Source: Sneathiella sp.
GTDB taxonomy: Bacteria; Pseudomonadota; Alphaproteobacteria; Sneathiellales; Sneathiellaceae
Direction of reading: 5' to 3'
Assembly (NCBI RefSeq): GCF_002694385.1
Contig: NZ_NZMB01000019.1
Coordinates: 58,869 to 122,868 of the forward strand
DNA length: 64,000 nucleotides
Made by a program: the position numbers and the translations under genes. Below the pieces are notes generated by a model. It made no database searches and had not been told where the DNA came from. It was given only the letters and a program-made list of their open reading frames with translations. Below, one piece after another: positions 27,446 through 36,377 of the stretch (the stretch's first letter is position 1; each line of letters opens with the position of its first letter).

Positions 27446-29158
27446 ATGCAATGCGAAGGAATAACGCGCGCCGGAAAGCGTTGCCGCAACAAAGCGCTGG
27501 ACGATGAAATTTTCTGCGAGATTCACTTACGGGTCAACCGCACCTACAATCTCGCCCTGCTGATCCCCTTTGCGACGGCCTTGCTGTTTGCCTATTTCTT
27601 CCTTTTCGGTCTGTATTTTGACACCCTGCACTATGGCATTTTCGATTTGCAATATCTGAAATACGCCGGGCTCGATGATTTCTTCATCGGCATGCTGCGC
27701 AATGGCGGGATGCTGACAGCCGTCGTGCTGAAGGCGTGGGCCTTTTACACCTTCCTTGTCGCCGCGGTCTTCACGATATGGCTTCTGGCACGGCTCATTC
27801 ATGTTACCTCCGGCAAGCATCTCAAGCTCGCCACGCGGCTCAAGATGATCGGGCTCAGCCTCGGAATTTTCACTCTGAATGTGCTGCATATGTTTATTTT
27901 CATGATCCCGCAGCGCAACCGCAAATATCCGGCGCAGATCATGATCGGGCGGGAGCATCTCGCCCTTTCCCTGAACCGCCACCGCAGGACGCTTGCCGAC
28001 AAGGACGGGCCCGATCCGGCAGAGATCGCCGGCACACTCTATCGCCGCTTTCTGGCTGTTTCCACCTTCCGCAATCATCGCTTTGCGGTCACGATCCTGC
28101 TGCTGACACTGGCCTCCACCGCCTCGATCCTCTATGCGGGCTATGAAGCGCGCAAAATGCGCCAGTGTATCATTATGGCAAGCGATGGCCGGATAGTTCC
28201 TGCCGAAAAAGATGCCGCCACACTCTATCCCGCCCTCAATATGTCCAGCCTCTGCCGCAGCCATCTTGATACCCCGGCGGAGGATATCAGCGTCAGCAGC
28301 AAATTCCGCCGCACGTTGGTCAATTTCTTTAACTTTCCCGTCGTCATGCTGAAACAGGGCCAGGCGGCGAAACCGGTTCTCTATCTTGGTGCCACCTCAC
28401 GTTTTGAGCTGTTCTTCAACGGCGCAACCCGCCTGCCCTTCGCCGTGCCGGTGCAGCATCTCGGCCCCCTCTATGGCTCGCCGCCGATGCGTGATGACAG
28501 CCGCATCGCCGGGATTGAAACGCGGATGGGCGCGATCGAGGCGCTGGCGCAGGAAAACGGCCGCACCCTTTCGGAAAGCCTGCGCCTCGGTCAGGAGAAC
28601 AGCAATCTTCTGAAAAGCCTCGCCGATGCCGCGAAACAACCGGTCACGCCGGATCTTGGCGCGGTCAACCACAAGCTTGCCCGGCTGGAACAGAATGCGG
28701 CCGAAACCGCCGCCGCCATCGACGGCTTGCAGGAAGGCATGGGCCGCATCGGTCATGCGCTTGGCGAGATCGAGCAGACGACAACCGCCCGCATCGGCGC
28801 CAGCGTGCCGGAGGATTGCTGGGAGATTGACCCGCATCTGATTGTCACCTTCAATGTCGGCTCGACACGGGTGAGCGGCGCTGAAACGCAGGCGCTGATC
28901 GCCAGGCTGGCGGAGCATTTTAAAAAGCGCGAGAAACATTTCATTGTCATCTCCGGCCATTCGGACCCGAGCGGCTCCACCTTCGAGAATTACCGCCTGT
29001 CACGTCAGCGCGCCCATGAGGTCACCAATCTGATGCTGGAGGCCGGACTGGCCAAGGAGGCATTGTTCGTGATCGGCCGGGGCGAGGATGACAGCCCCGA
29101 CCTGCCGCAGCGGCGTGTTGAAATCCGCGATTGCAGCGCGCCTGTCCGGGAGGATTGA
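27446..29158 (+). CDS. Zinc-knuckle membrane protein with C-terminal OmpA domain
   Basis: An unusual 570-residue composite. The N-terminal 28 residues carry a C-x9-C-x10-C-x2-H set (Cys3, Cys13, Cys24, His27) that looks like a small zinc knuckle. Three to four membrane segments follow (about 33-58, 90-118, 133-155, 214-234). After these comes a periplasmic region with a coiled-coil-like stretch (about 355-450). The C-terminal OmpA/MotB domain (about 470-562) contains IVTFNVGSTRVS and the peptidoglycan-contact pattern ISGHSDPSGSTFENYRLSRQRA. It could tether the inner membrane to the wall; its function is not known. AGGCCCGGAAA precedes the start. Confidence 0.8.
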   Translation: MQCEGITRAGKRCRNKALDDEIFCEIHLRVNRTYNLALLIPFATALLFAYFFLFGLYFDTLHYGIFDLQYLKYAGLDDFFIGMLRNGGMLTAVVLKAWAFYTFLVAAVFTIWLLARLIHVTSGKHLKLATRLKMIGLSLGIFTLNVLHMFIFMIPQRNRKYPAQIMIGREHLALSLNRHRRTLADKDGPDPAEIAGTLYRRFLAVSTFRNHRFAVTILLLTLASTASILYAGYEARKMRQCIIMASDGRIVPAEKDAATLYPALNMSSLCRSHLDTPAEDISVSSKFRRTLVNFFNFPVVMLKQGQAAKPVLYLGATSRFELFFNGATRLPFAVPVQHLGPLYGSPPMRDDSRIAGIETRMGAIEALAQENGRTLSESLRLGQENSNLLKSLADAAKQPVTPDLGAVNHKLARLEQNAAETAAAIDGLQEGMGRIGHALGEIEQTTTARIGASVPEDCWEIDPHLIVTFNVGSTRVSGAETQALIARLAEHFKKREKHFIVISGHSDPSGSTFENYRLSRQRAHEVTNLMLEAGLAKEALFVIGRGEDDSPDLPQRRVEIRDCSAPVRED

Positions 29159-29269
29159 GCCGCGCCGCCGCCGCCTCCCATGATCCGGACAGGCAGAGAC
29201 GTTATCCTGTTGTCACCGCAGCAACTTTGCGCCATGCTGCCGGTCGATAAATAACAATGGCAGGATCAA

Positions 29270-29683
29270 ATGTCAGGCATAACAAAAGAACAGGCACAGA
29301 ACCACTTCGACAATAATTTCAATAGCTGGATCCGGGAGATGGGGCTCACCATCGAGGAAATTCGCCCCGATTTCGTCAGCATGCGCATGCCCGTCAGCGA
29401 AAAGGTCATCCGCACCGGCGGCATGATCTGCGGCCAGGCAATCATGGCGCTTGGCGATACGGCGATGGTGTTTGCCGTCGCCGCCTCCGTCGGGCGTTTT
29501 GTTCCGATGACGACGGTGAATATGCAGACCAGCTTCCTGCGCGCGGCGATGGGGGATGAAATGTTCTGCGACGTGCGCATTGTCAAGCGGGGCAAACGAC
29601 TGGTTTATGGCGACATGAACTTGCATATGGGCGACCCGGAGGTCACCGCCGCCCATGCGACAACCAGCGTCATGTTGCTCTAA
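29270..29683 (+). CDS. PaaI-type hotdog-fold thioesterase, HGG-less variant
   Basis: A 137-residue hotdog protein with the usual helix segment reading TGGMICGQAIMALGDTAM (about 45-62). The catalytic-type Asp is present, but the HGG motif seen in the paralogue at 9626-10039 is replaced by ICG. The later TTVNMQTSFLRAA and VKRGKRLVYGDMNL strands are standard for the family. Substrate unknown. It stands alone, 111 bases after the OmpA-domain gene and convergent with the next gene. Confidence 0.85.
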   Translation: MSGITKEQAQNHFDNNFNSWIREMGLTIEEIRPDFVSMRMPVSEKVIRTGGMICGQAIMALGDTAMVFAVAASVGRFVPMTTVNMQTSFLRAAMGDEMFCDVRIVKRGKRLVYGDMNLHMGDPEVTAAHATTSVMLL

Positions 29684-29725
29684 CGGCAGCCAGACCGGAC
29701 CTGCCCCCGTGGCCCTGCGCGAGTT

Positions 29726-30154
29726 TTATTTCGGGAGAACGACGCCCGTCCCGTGATCATCAATCAGCCGTTCGGACAATTCCGGCATGGCGAGACGGAT
29801 TTTCTGAGCGGGCGGGCGGGCCGGTGGTTCGAAATAAGCATCAGGATCGGCGGCCGGGCGCAGTGACATTTCGGCGCTCGTCTCCCGTCCGGTATCGCCA
29901 AGATGCCGGGCCGGGCGAAACCCCTGCGCCAGCAGGGAATGGTAATGCCAGGCGTTATAGACGAAAATGAAAACCGGCAGCGACAGGCCAAGCGTCGCAA
30001 TGTTCATCAGTGTCATGCCGACAAACCCGAGGATATGTCCCCGGTACAGCGCCGGAAATGGTCCGAAAAGCAGGCAGGTCCAGGAAATGCCGCAATAGGC
30101 AATCGCCCGTTTCTGCGTCTGCGGCTCGATCATCGGAATAGCATAGGCCATCAC
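29726..30154 (-). CDS. Small membrane protein, DUF2628-like
   Basis: A 142-residue protein with two to three membrane segments in residues 15-72 (including GISWTCLLFGPFPALYRGHILGF). It resembles the DUF2628-type proteins that have a W-x-x-x-FGPFxxxYR core, sometimes found near secreted or stress proteins. The C-terminal 70 residues are soluble, proline-rich and charged. No function can be assigned. Confidence 0.65.
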   Translation of the reverse strand: MMAYAIPMIEPQTQKRAIAYCGISWTCLLFGPFPALYRGHILGFVGMTLMNIATLGLSLPVFIFVYNAWHYHSLLAQGFRPARHLGDTGRETSAEMSLRPAADPDAYFEPPARPPAQKIRLAMPELSERLIDDHGTGVVLPK

Positions 30155-30392
30155 TCCCTCCCTTGCCGAATATCCGCTGCCCGGAGGTTTGCATCAATTT
30201 CCACTCCGGGAAATGCGACCTTTTTTAACCTGTCTGAAGACTAGCAGGTAATTATTGACGAAACCTTGCCAGAACGCCGTCAATTTGCCGAAATTTGTCC
30301 GGAGTTTCCCTGCCCGCCAGCAATATCCTTTTGAATCAGGAGCTTGGCGGAGGCCCACAAAATCGGGCCTTTCTGGACTTGCGCCGTGCCGA

Positions 30393-31856
30393 TCAGCCAT
30401 AACCCGGCGGCGGGGCGAATCCGCCGAATGCTTCCTCTATCAACTGGCAGAATCGCAGGCTGCTGCGGTCCTCCCCATAGGCAGCGACGGCCTGCAATCC
30501 GACGGGCAGCCCCGACGGCGTGATCCCCACGGGCATGACGGTGGAGGGCAGATCGACCATATTCGAATAGCCCGCCCAGAAAAGCTGGTCCGTGGTCGGC
30601 TGCGGCCGGCCGTTTATATCCAGCATGCGGTCCTGCCGCTCTCCCTTCTGGTTATGGGGAAAGGCGGGTCCGGCCGCCGCCGGACAGATCAGAATATCCC
30701 AGTCCTCGAAAAAGGCCTGCCATTTCTGCGCCATTTTCATTCGCTCATTATGCAGGCGCAGCCATTCCTTATGCGGCATCGTCCCGGCCCGCGCCATCAG
30801 GGTCAGGTAGCTTTTGTCATCGGCAGGCGCCGACGCCGCAATGGCGCGAAAGCGCTCTAGCTGCGACTCGGTCAACCCTGTCGAGGTGGCAGCGCGCAGC
30901 AGCAGGATATAGGTTTCATAGGCATCAGAAATGGGGATATCGGGGCGCGCCTCCCGGCTGACGCGCGCGCCCGCGGCCTCCAGCCTGTCGCCGAGGGATG
31001 AAAGTGCGGCCTGATAATCGTCATCCACATCAAACCCCTCCGCCGCCGTCATCAGGGCAACGCGGAAGTCTTTCAAATGGCGGTGTCGCGCCGGGGCAAG
31101 CTGCAATTTCCACGCGGCATTTTTCGGCTGTGTCGGCCCCGCCATGATATCGAGCGCCAGTTCCAGATCAAAGGCCGAGCGGGCAAGCGGCCCCAGCACC
31201 GCGATATCGCTTTCCGCGACAATGCCGGGCGGTCGCTGTCCTATACCGGGAATGATGCCGTAACTCGGCTTATGCCCGAAAACGCCGCAATAATGCGCCG
31301 GGTTGCGGATGGACGCGCCAATATCCGATCCGGCCTCCATCCCCGTGAGACCCGCCGCCAGCGCCGCCGCCGACCCGCCGGAGGAGCCGCCCGGAATACG
31401 CGCCAGGTCCCACGGATTGTTTGTCGTGCCATAGATGTCGTTAAAGCTCTGCCAGTCGGCGAGCATGAAGGGCACATTCGTCTTGCCGAAGATATTCGCC
31501 CCCGCATCCAGCAGCCGCTGCACCGCCACGGCATTCTGCGCCGGGAAATTCTCCCGCCACGCCGGATTGCCCCAGGTGGAAGGACTGCCGACAAAATCAT
31601 AGGATTCCTTGATGGTCATCGGCACGCCATGCAAGGGCCCGAGGATATCTCCGCGGAGGCGCGCCGCATCCGCCTCCCGCGCCCGCTTTCGCGCGCCTTT
31701 TTCATCCTGCCAGATCACCGCGTTGACATCGCCGTTATAGCGATCAATCCGCGCCAGATAGTGATCGAGCAGCTCTTCCGCGCCGATATTGCCGGTGGCG
31801 ATCTCCCGCGCCTGCGCGGTTGCCGATGCGTAATGAATTTCCGTTATATCCGTCAT
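30393..31856 (-). CDS. Amidase signature family hydrolase
   Basis: A 487-residue amidase with the Ser-cisSer-Lys triad: Lys in VPMTIKESYD, cis-Ser in the GGSSGGSAAALAAG loop and nucleophile Ser in AGSDIGASIRNPA. The residue before that serine is Ala where most family members have Gly. C-terminally VMPVGITPSGLPVGLQ is typical. The physiological amide is unknown. The gene is isolated: 238 bases upstream of the DUF2628-like gene's start with no recognised gene between, and divergent from the PAP2 gene. Confidence 0.92.
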   Translation of the reverse strand: MTDITEIHYASATAQAREIATGNIGAEELLDHYLARIDRYNGDVNAVIWQDEKGARKRAREADAARLRGDILGPLHGVPMTIKESYDFVGSPSTWGNPAWRENFPAQNAVAVQRLLDAGANIFGKTNVPFMLADWQSFNDIYGTTNNPWDLARIPGGSSGGSAAALAAGLTGMEAGSDIGASIRNPAHYCGVFGHKPSYGIIPGIGQRPPGIVAESDIAVLGPLARSAFDLELALDIMAGPTQPKNAAWKLQLAPARHRHLKDFRVALMTAAEGFDVDDDYQAALSSLGDRLEAAGARVSREARPDIPISDAYETYILLLRAATSTGLTESQLERFRAIAASAPADDKSYLTLMARAGTMPHKEWLRLHNERMKMAQKWQAFFEDWDILICPAAAGPAFPHNQKGERQDRMLDINGRPQPTTDQLFWAGYSNMVDLPSTVMPVGITPSGLPVGLQAVAAYGEDRSSLRFCQLIEEAFGGFAPPPGYG

Positions 31857-32049
31857 GAGCTTCCCCCTCCCCCTCGGCCAGTGCCGACGATGCCTTTGTT
31901 ATGAGAGAAGTCTAATGCGTTCCTCCTCCATCCCTCAATCAAAAATTGTTTCTTGAGCCCGGACCTTATATTCCGCTATATGAAGCTGTCTGCGGGATTT
32001 CCTGAAGATCGGCGTCAACTGGCAATAAGATAATTAAATCGAGTAAATA

Positions 32050-32793
32050 ATGACGGATTTGCCCCTGGGCCGACGGCAGGCGGCCGCCCTTTTGATCCTC
32101 TGCTATGCGCTGGCGGCGCTACTGCTTGCCTCCAATTTCACCGGACTTTATGACAGCCTCTGGAAGCCGCTCGACATTGGCACCTTTCGCGCCCTGAACA
32201 GCAGCATCGGAGCCGATCAGCCGCTCACCACCTTCTGGGCCTGGACCAACAGCAAGCTGTTCGATGAACTCACCTTTGTTGTAATGCTGGCGCTCTGCGT
32301 CTATCTGGTTTTTTCGAGCCGACGGGAGGAATGGATCACCACCGCCGCAAAAATCTGGTGTATCGCGCTGCTGATCGGAGTGGCGCTGCTTATTTCCAAG
32401 CAAATCTTCAGCGACATGCCGCATCTCAGCCCGGGCTATGCCTTGCAGCCCTATAACGACCTCAACGAATTTATCAGCGGCTATAGCGTCAAGACGGCGA
32501 GCGAGAATTCCTTCCCCGGAGATCATGCCATGACCAGCGCCCTGTTCGCGGGCGGCCTGATCCTCCTGTTCCGCAACCGTCCCTATGTCATTGCCTTCAG
32601 TATTTTGCTGATGGTTTTTGTCTGCCTGCCCCGGCTTGCGGGCGGCGGTCACTGGCTGACGGATGTGATCATCGGCGGCGCCGCCGCTTCGCTGATCCTG
32701 CTGCCCTTTTTGAAAGTGACCCCGATGGTCGCCCTTTTCGACCGGCTGTTCCGCGCCATCTGGACCCGGATGATGAAACTGATCGGGCGATAA
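32050..32793 (+). CDS. PAP2-family membrane phosphatase
   Basis: A 247-residue protein with about six membrane segments. The PAP2 catalytic motifs are SFPGDHAMTSALF (about 157-170, standing for PSGH) and PRLAGGGHWLTDVIIGG (about 196-212, with the second catalytic His and Asp). The FPGDH form is common in bacterial lipid phosphatases; lipid A, undecaprenyl pyrophosphate or phosphatidyl substrates are all possible. It is convergent with valS over a shared terminator. Confidence 0.88.
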   Translation: MTDLPLGRRQAAALLILCYALAALLLASNFTGLYDSLWKPLDIGTFRALNSSIGADQPLTTFWAWTNSKLFDELTFVVMLALCVYLVFSSRREEWITTAAKIWCIALLIGVALLISKQIFSDMPHLSPGYALQPYNDLNEFISGYSVKTASENSFPGDHAMTSALFAGGLILLFRNRPYVIAFSILLMVFVCLPRLAGGGHWLTDVIIGGAAASLILLPFLKVTPMVALFDRLFRAIWTRMMKLIGR

Positions 32794-32818
32794 CCCCGTC
32801 CCACGACTTTCCATTATA

Positions 32819-32853
32819 ACAAAAAGGCCGGGAGCAGGTGCTTCCGGCCTTTT
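32819..32853. terminator. Bidirectional terminator between PAP2 gene and valS
   Basis: Stem AAAAGGCCGG / CCGGCCTTTT with a 12-base loop lies between the convergent stops, with A and T runs on the two sides. Confidence 0.9.
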
Positions 32854-32878
32854 CTGCAAGCTTCCTGTCAGCTTGTCT

Positions 32879-35521
32879 TTAAATTTCGGCGAGGCGATTG
32901 GCCGCCTCTTGCAGCCGGGCAAGCTCCGTTTCGGCGGTGCTGAGTTTTTCACGTTCCCCGGCCACCACTTCTTCCGGGGCATTAGCGACGAACTTCTCAT
33001 TGCCGAGCTTTTTGTTAAGACCCGTGATGTAGCCGGACAGCTTGCCCATCTCCTTGGCGAGGCGGGCCTTTTCCGCGTCCAGATCCACGGCGCCTGCGAG
33101 CGGCAGGACAACCGTTGCCCCGCGATGGACGAATTGCAGCGCCCCCTTCGGCACGGCGGCGTCGAGCGTCTTTTCCTCCAGCCGGGCCATCCGCGCGATG
33201 ATATCCCAGTGCCTGTCGAGCCGCGCCTTGTCGTCCGCGCTGCCGTCATTGAAGATAAGCGGGATTTTCGCCCCCGCCGGGACATTCATTTCACTGCGTA
33301 CCCCGCGGATACCGGTAATCAGCTCCTGCACCCAATCCATTTCCTGAACGGCGGCGGCGTTATCAACCGCCGGATAGACCGGCCAGTCAGCAATGATCAG
33401 GTCGCTCGATCGCGTGGCGGCGACGCTGCCCCAGAGTTCCTCCGTCACGAACGGCATGAAGGGATGCAGCATTTTCAGGATCTGATCCAGCACCCAGGCC
33501 GCCGTGGCTTGCGTTTCCGCCTTTGCCGCACCATCCTGCTGGAACGGCAGCTTGGCGAATTCCAGATACCAGTCGCAATACACATTCCAGGTGAAGGCAT
33601 AGATGGCGTTGGAGGCATCGTTGAAGCGATAGCCCTCAATCCCCTCACGCACCGCGGCTTCACATTTCACCGTCTCCGCCACGATCCATTGATTGATGGT
33701 TTCCGTCACCGTGAAGGGATCATACCCATCCGGCACACGGGCGTCATTCATCTCGCAGAAGCGCGCGGCATTCCAGAGTTTGGTGGCGAAGTTGCGATAG
33801 CCTTCCACCCGCTGTTCGGAAAGACGGACATCGCGGCCTTGCGCCGCACTGGTGGACAGGAAAAACCTGAGCGCATCGGCGCCATATTTATCCACCAGCA
33901 CCAGCGGATCAATGACATTGCCCTTCGATTTCGACATCTTCGCGCCATGCTCATCGCGCACAATGGCATGAATGTAGACGGTATCGAACGGCACTTCCTT
34001 CATGAAATGCAGCCCCATCATCATCATCCGGGCGACCCAGAAGAAAATGATATCAAACGCCGTCACCAGTGCATTTGTGGGGTAATAGCGCGCAAGCTCC
34101 GGTGTCTGTTCCGGCCAGCCGAGCGTCGAAAAGGGCCAGAGGGCGGAAGAAAACCAGGTATCCAGCACATCCGTATCACGGTTGAGATCGACCTTTTTGC
34201 CGTAATGCGCCTCGGCGGCGGCAAAGGCCTCCGCTTCCGTTTCCTCGACGAAGATCATGCCGTCCGGGCCGAACCAGGCCGGGATGCGATGCCCCCACCA
34301 GAGCTGGCGCGAGATGCACCAGGGCTGGATATTGCGCATCCAGTCATAATAGGTGCTGGTCCATTTCTCGGGCACGAATTTGGTCTGCCCGCTCTCCACC
34401 GCGCGAATGGCGGGCTGCGCCAGCGTCGCCGCATCGGCAAACCACTGATCGGTCAGCAGCGGCTCGATCACCACGCCGGAACGATCACCATAGGGCACCG
34501 TATGCGGATGCGCGTCGATCTTTTCAAGCAGGCCGAGGCTTTCCATCTCGGCGACGACCTTTTTCCGCGCCGCGAAGCGTTCCATGCCCTGATAGGCAGA
34601 CGGCACCGCGTCATTCAGATGCGCGTTTTCGTCCATGATATTGATGACCTCAAGCCCGGCGCGCTTGCCGACCTCGAAGTCATTGAAATCATGGGCCGGG
34701 GTGATCTTCACCGCGCCGGAGCCCTGTTCGGGATCGGCATAGTCGTCGGCGACAATAGGAATGCGCCGCCCGACAATAGGCAGGATCGCGTGCTTGCCGA
34801 TCAGGTCCTGATAACGTTCATCGTCGGGATGCACCGCAATGCCGGTATCCCCCAGCATCGTCTCCGGCCGCGTCGTCGCGACGGTGATGAAACGCCCCTC
34901 TTCCCCGTCGATGGGATAGCGGAAATGCCACATATGGCCTTCCACCTCCCGCTGCTCCACTTCCAGATCGGAAATCGCCGTGTGGAATTTCGGATCCCAG
35001 TTGACAAGGCGCTTGTCGCGATAGATCAGCCCCTCTTTATAAAGCTGGACGAACACCTTGCGGACGGCCTTGGAAAGCCCCTCATCCATGGTGAAGCGTT
35101 CGCGGTCCCAGTCACAGCTCGCGCCGAGGCTTTTGAGCTGTTCAATGATCTGACCGCCGGACTGTTCCTTCCATTCCCAGACCTGATCGATGAATTTGTC
35201 GCGGCCGAGATCATGGCGGGTCTTGCCCTGTTCGCCAAGCTGGCGTTCCACCACCATCTGGGTCGCAATGCCCGCATGGTCGGTGCCCGGCTGCCACAGC
35301 ACATCCTTGCCACGCATCCGCTCAAAGCGCACGAGCACGTCCTGCAACGTGTTGTTGAGGGCATGGCCCATATGCAGATTGCCCGTCACATTGGGCGGTG
35401 GGATAACAATCGTATAGGTCTCGTCACTGTCGGCGCGGCCACAGGCAAACGCCCCCTGCTCCATCCAGCGCGAATAGAGCTTTCCCTCGACCTCATCGGG
35501 TCGATAAGACTTGTCCAGCAT
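32879..35521 (-). CDS. valS: Valyl-tRNA synthetase
   Basis: Charges tRNA-Val; class I synthetase with editing domain. The 880-residue length is normal for the bacterial form. PPPNVTGNLHMGHAL contains the HIGH motif as HMGH (residues 50-53), KMSKSKGN is near residue 530, and PDxWFSS-type VLDTWFSSALWPFS is present. The last 70 residues form the tRNA-binding coiled-coil arm. It lies 76 bases downstream of the PopZ gene on the same strand; tolC-popZ-valS is a common alphaproteobacterial order. Confidence 0.97.
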   Translation of the reverse strand: MLDKSYRPDEVEGKLYSRWMEQGAFACGRADSDETYTIVIPPPNVTGNLHMGHALNNTLQDVLVRFERMRGKDVLWQPGTDHAGIATQMVVERQLGEQGKTRHDLGRDKFIDQVWEWKEQSGGQIIEQLKSLGASCDWDRERFTMDEGLSKAVRKVFVQLYKEGLIYRDKRLVNWDPKFHTAISDLEVEQREVEGHMWHFRYPIDGEEGRFITVATTRPETMLGDTGIAVHPDDERYQDLIGKHAILPIVGRRIPIVADDYADPEQGSGAVKITPAHDFNDFEVGKRAGLEVINIMDENAHLNDAVPSAYQGMERFAARKKVVAEMESLGLLEKIDAHPHTVPYGDRSGVVIEPLLTDQWFADAATLAQPAIRAVESGQTKFVPEKWTSTYYDWMRNIQPWCISRQLWWGHRIPAWFGPDGMIFVEETEAEAFAAAEAHYGKKVDLNRDTDVLDTWFSSALWPFSTLGWPEQTPELARYYPTNALVTAFDIIFFWVARMMMMGLHFMKEVPFDTVYIHAIVRDEHGAKMSKSKGNVIDPLVLVDKYGADALRFFLSTSAAQGRDVRLSEQRVEGYRNFATKLWNAARFCEMNDARVPDGYDPFTVTETINQWIVAETVKCEAAVREGIEGYRFNDASNAIYAFTWNVYCDWYLEFAKLPFQQDGAAKAETQATAAWVLDQILKMLHPFMPFVTEELWGSVAATRSSDLIIADWPVYPAVDNAAAVQEMDWVQELITGIRGVRSEMNVPAGAKIPLIFNDGSADDKARLDRHWDIIARMARLEEKTLDAAVPKGALQFVHRGATVVLPLAGAVDLDAEKARLAKEMGKLSGYITGLNKKLGNEKFVANAPEEVVAGEREKLSTAETELARLQEAANRLAEI

Positions 35522-35597
35522 CGCTGAACCTTTCTTTATTTATTAGTCGGCAAAATTCGGGAGTAATATAGTCGGCTCACTACCCGGGGGGAAAGAC

Positions 35598-36278
35598 TTA
35601 ATCTTCTTCGTCCGCCCGGTCAGCGAGCTTGCTCACTTCGCGCTCCACGATGCGCTGCACGATCTGCGGGAGATTCTGATCGAGCCAGTCCTTCAGAATA
35701 GGACGGAGCATATCCTTGACCATGTCTTCCAATGTCGCATTCTTACCCATCTGCAATCCTCGTGATGAAGCAACAGCGCCGGCCAGTGAGGCGAAAGCGC
35801 TCGTCGTTGCGGCAATAGTCGGGTCCGCCAGCAGGCTGCTGGTGACTTTATCGGCAGCACTCGCGCCCGCCTCAACCGGCTCTGCCGCCGGTTCCTCTTC
35901 AAATTCCGGTTCCATATCCATGTCTTCCGGCTCTTCTTCGGCTTCCGCCATAACCTCCGGCGCCGCGTCATCTTCTACGGCATCGTCGAGGGACAGAACC
36001 ACCTCGTCTTCCTCGACCTCTTCCGCGACCTCGTCGGTCAATTCCAGAACATCCTCTTCGGGTTCAGGCTCTTCCTCGACTTCCGCCTCAATCTCGGCGG
36101 CCAGCTCGTCGGCCATGGCGTCGACATCGGAGTCATCCGCTGTATCAGGCTCATCGGCTTCCCCGGCTTTCGCCGCGCCCTCGTCCTGCCCCTCGTCACC
36201 GTCTTCAGAGATGATGCGCCGGATGGAGGCAAGAATCTCTTCCATCGTCGGCTCTTGTTCTGTCGTAGGATCGCTCAT
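35598..36278 (-). CDS. popZ: PopZ-like polar organising protein (DUF2497)
   Basis: Scaffold that self-assembles at cell poles and anchors chromosome origins in Caulobacter; other alphaproteobacteria have related DUF2497 proteins. Of 226 residues, the N-terminal helix has the conserved EPTMEEILASIRRIISED. The middle (about 28-140) is a strongly acidic low-complexity linker of Glu, Asp, Ala and Pro. The C-terminal oligomerisation region has LEDMVKDMLRPILKDWLDQNLP. A TTG two codons upstream is possible; ATG 36278 has GGTGA at good spacing. Confidence 0.9.
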   Translation of the reverse strand: MSDPTTEQEPTMEEILASIRRIISEDGDEGQDEGAAKAGEADEPDTADDSDVDAMADELAAEIEAEVEEEPEPEEDVLELTDEVAEEVEEDEVVLSLDDAVEDDAAPEVMAEAEEEPEDMDMEPEFEEEPAAEPVEAGASAADKVTSSLLADPTIAATTSAFASLAGAVASSRGLQMGKNATLEDMVKDMLRPILKDWLDQNLPQIVQRIVEREVSKLADRADEED

Positions 36279-36377
36279 CGTCAATTCACCATAGAAGCCG
36301 GAGGGGCCGGATCAACAAACACCGGTGTCCCTGTTACACATATATTTCGCACGACCCGGGCCGGTCTCCGGCTCTGA

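Noticed and set aside
32873..35527. 884-codon open frame on the plus strand
   Set aside because: It is antisense to valS over its whole length; the valS protein is unmistakable and the opposite frame has no family features.
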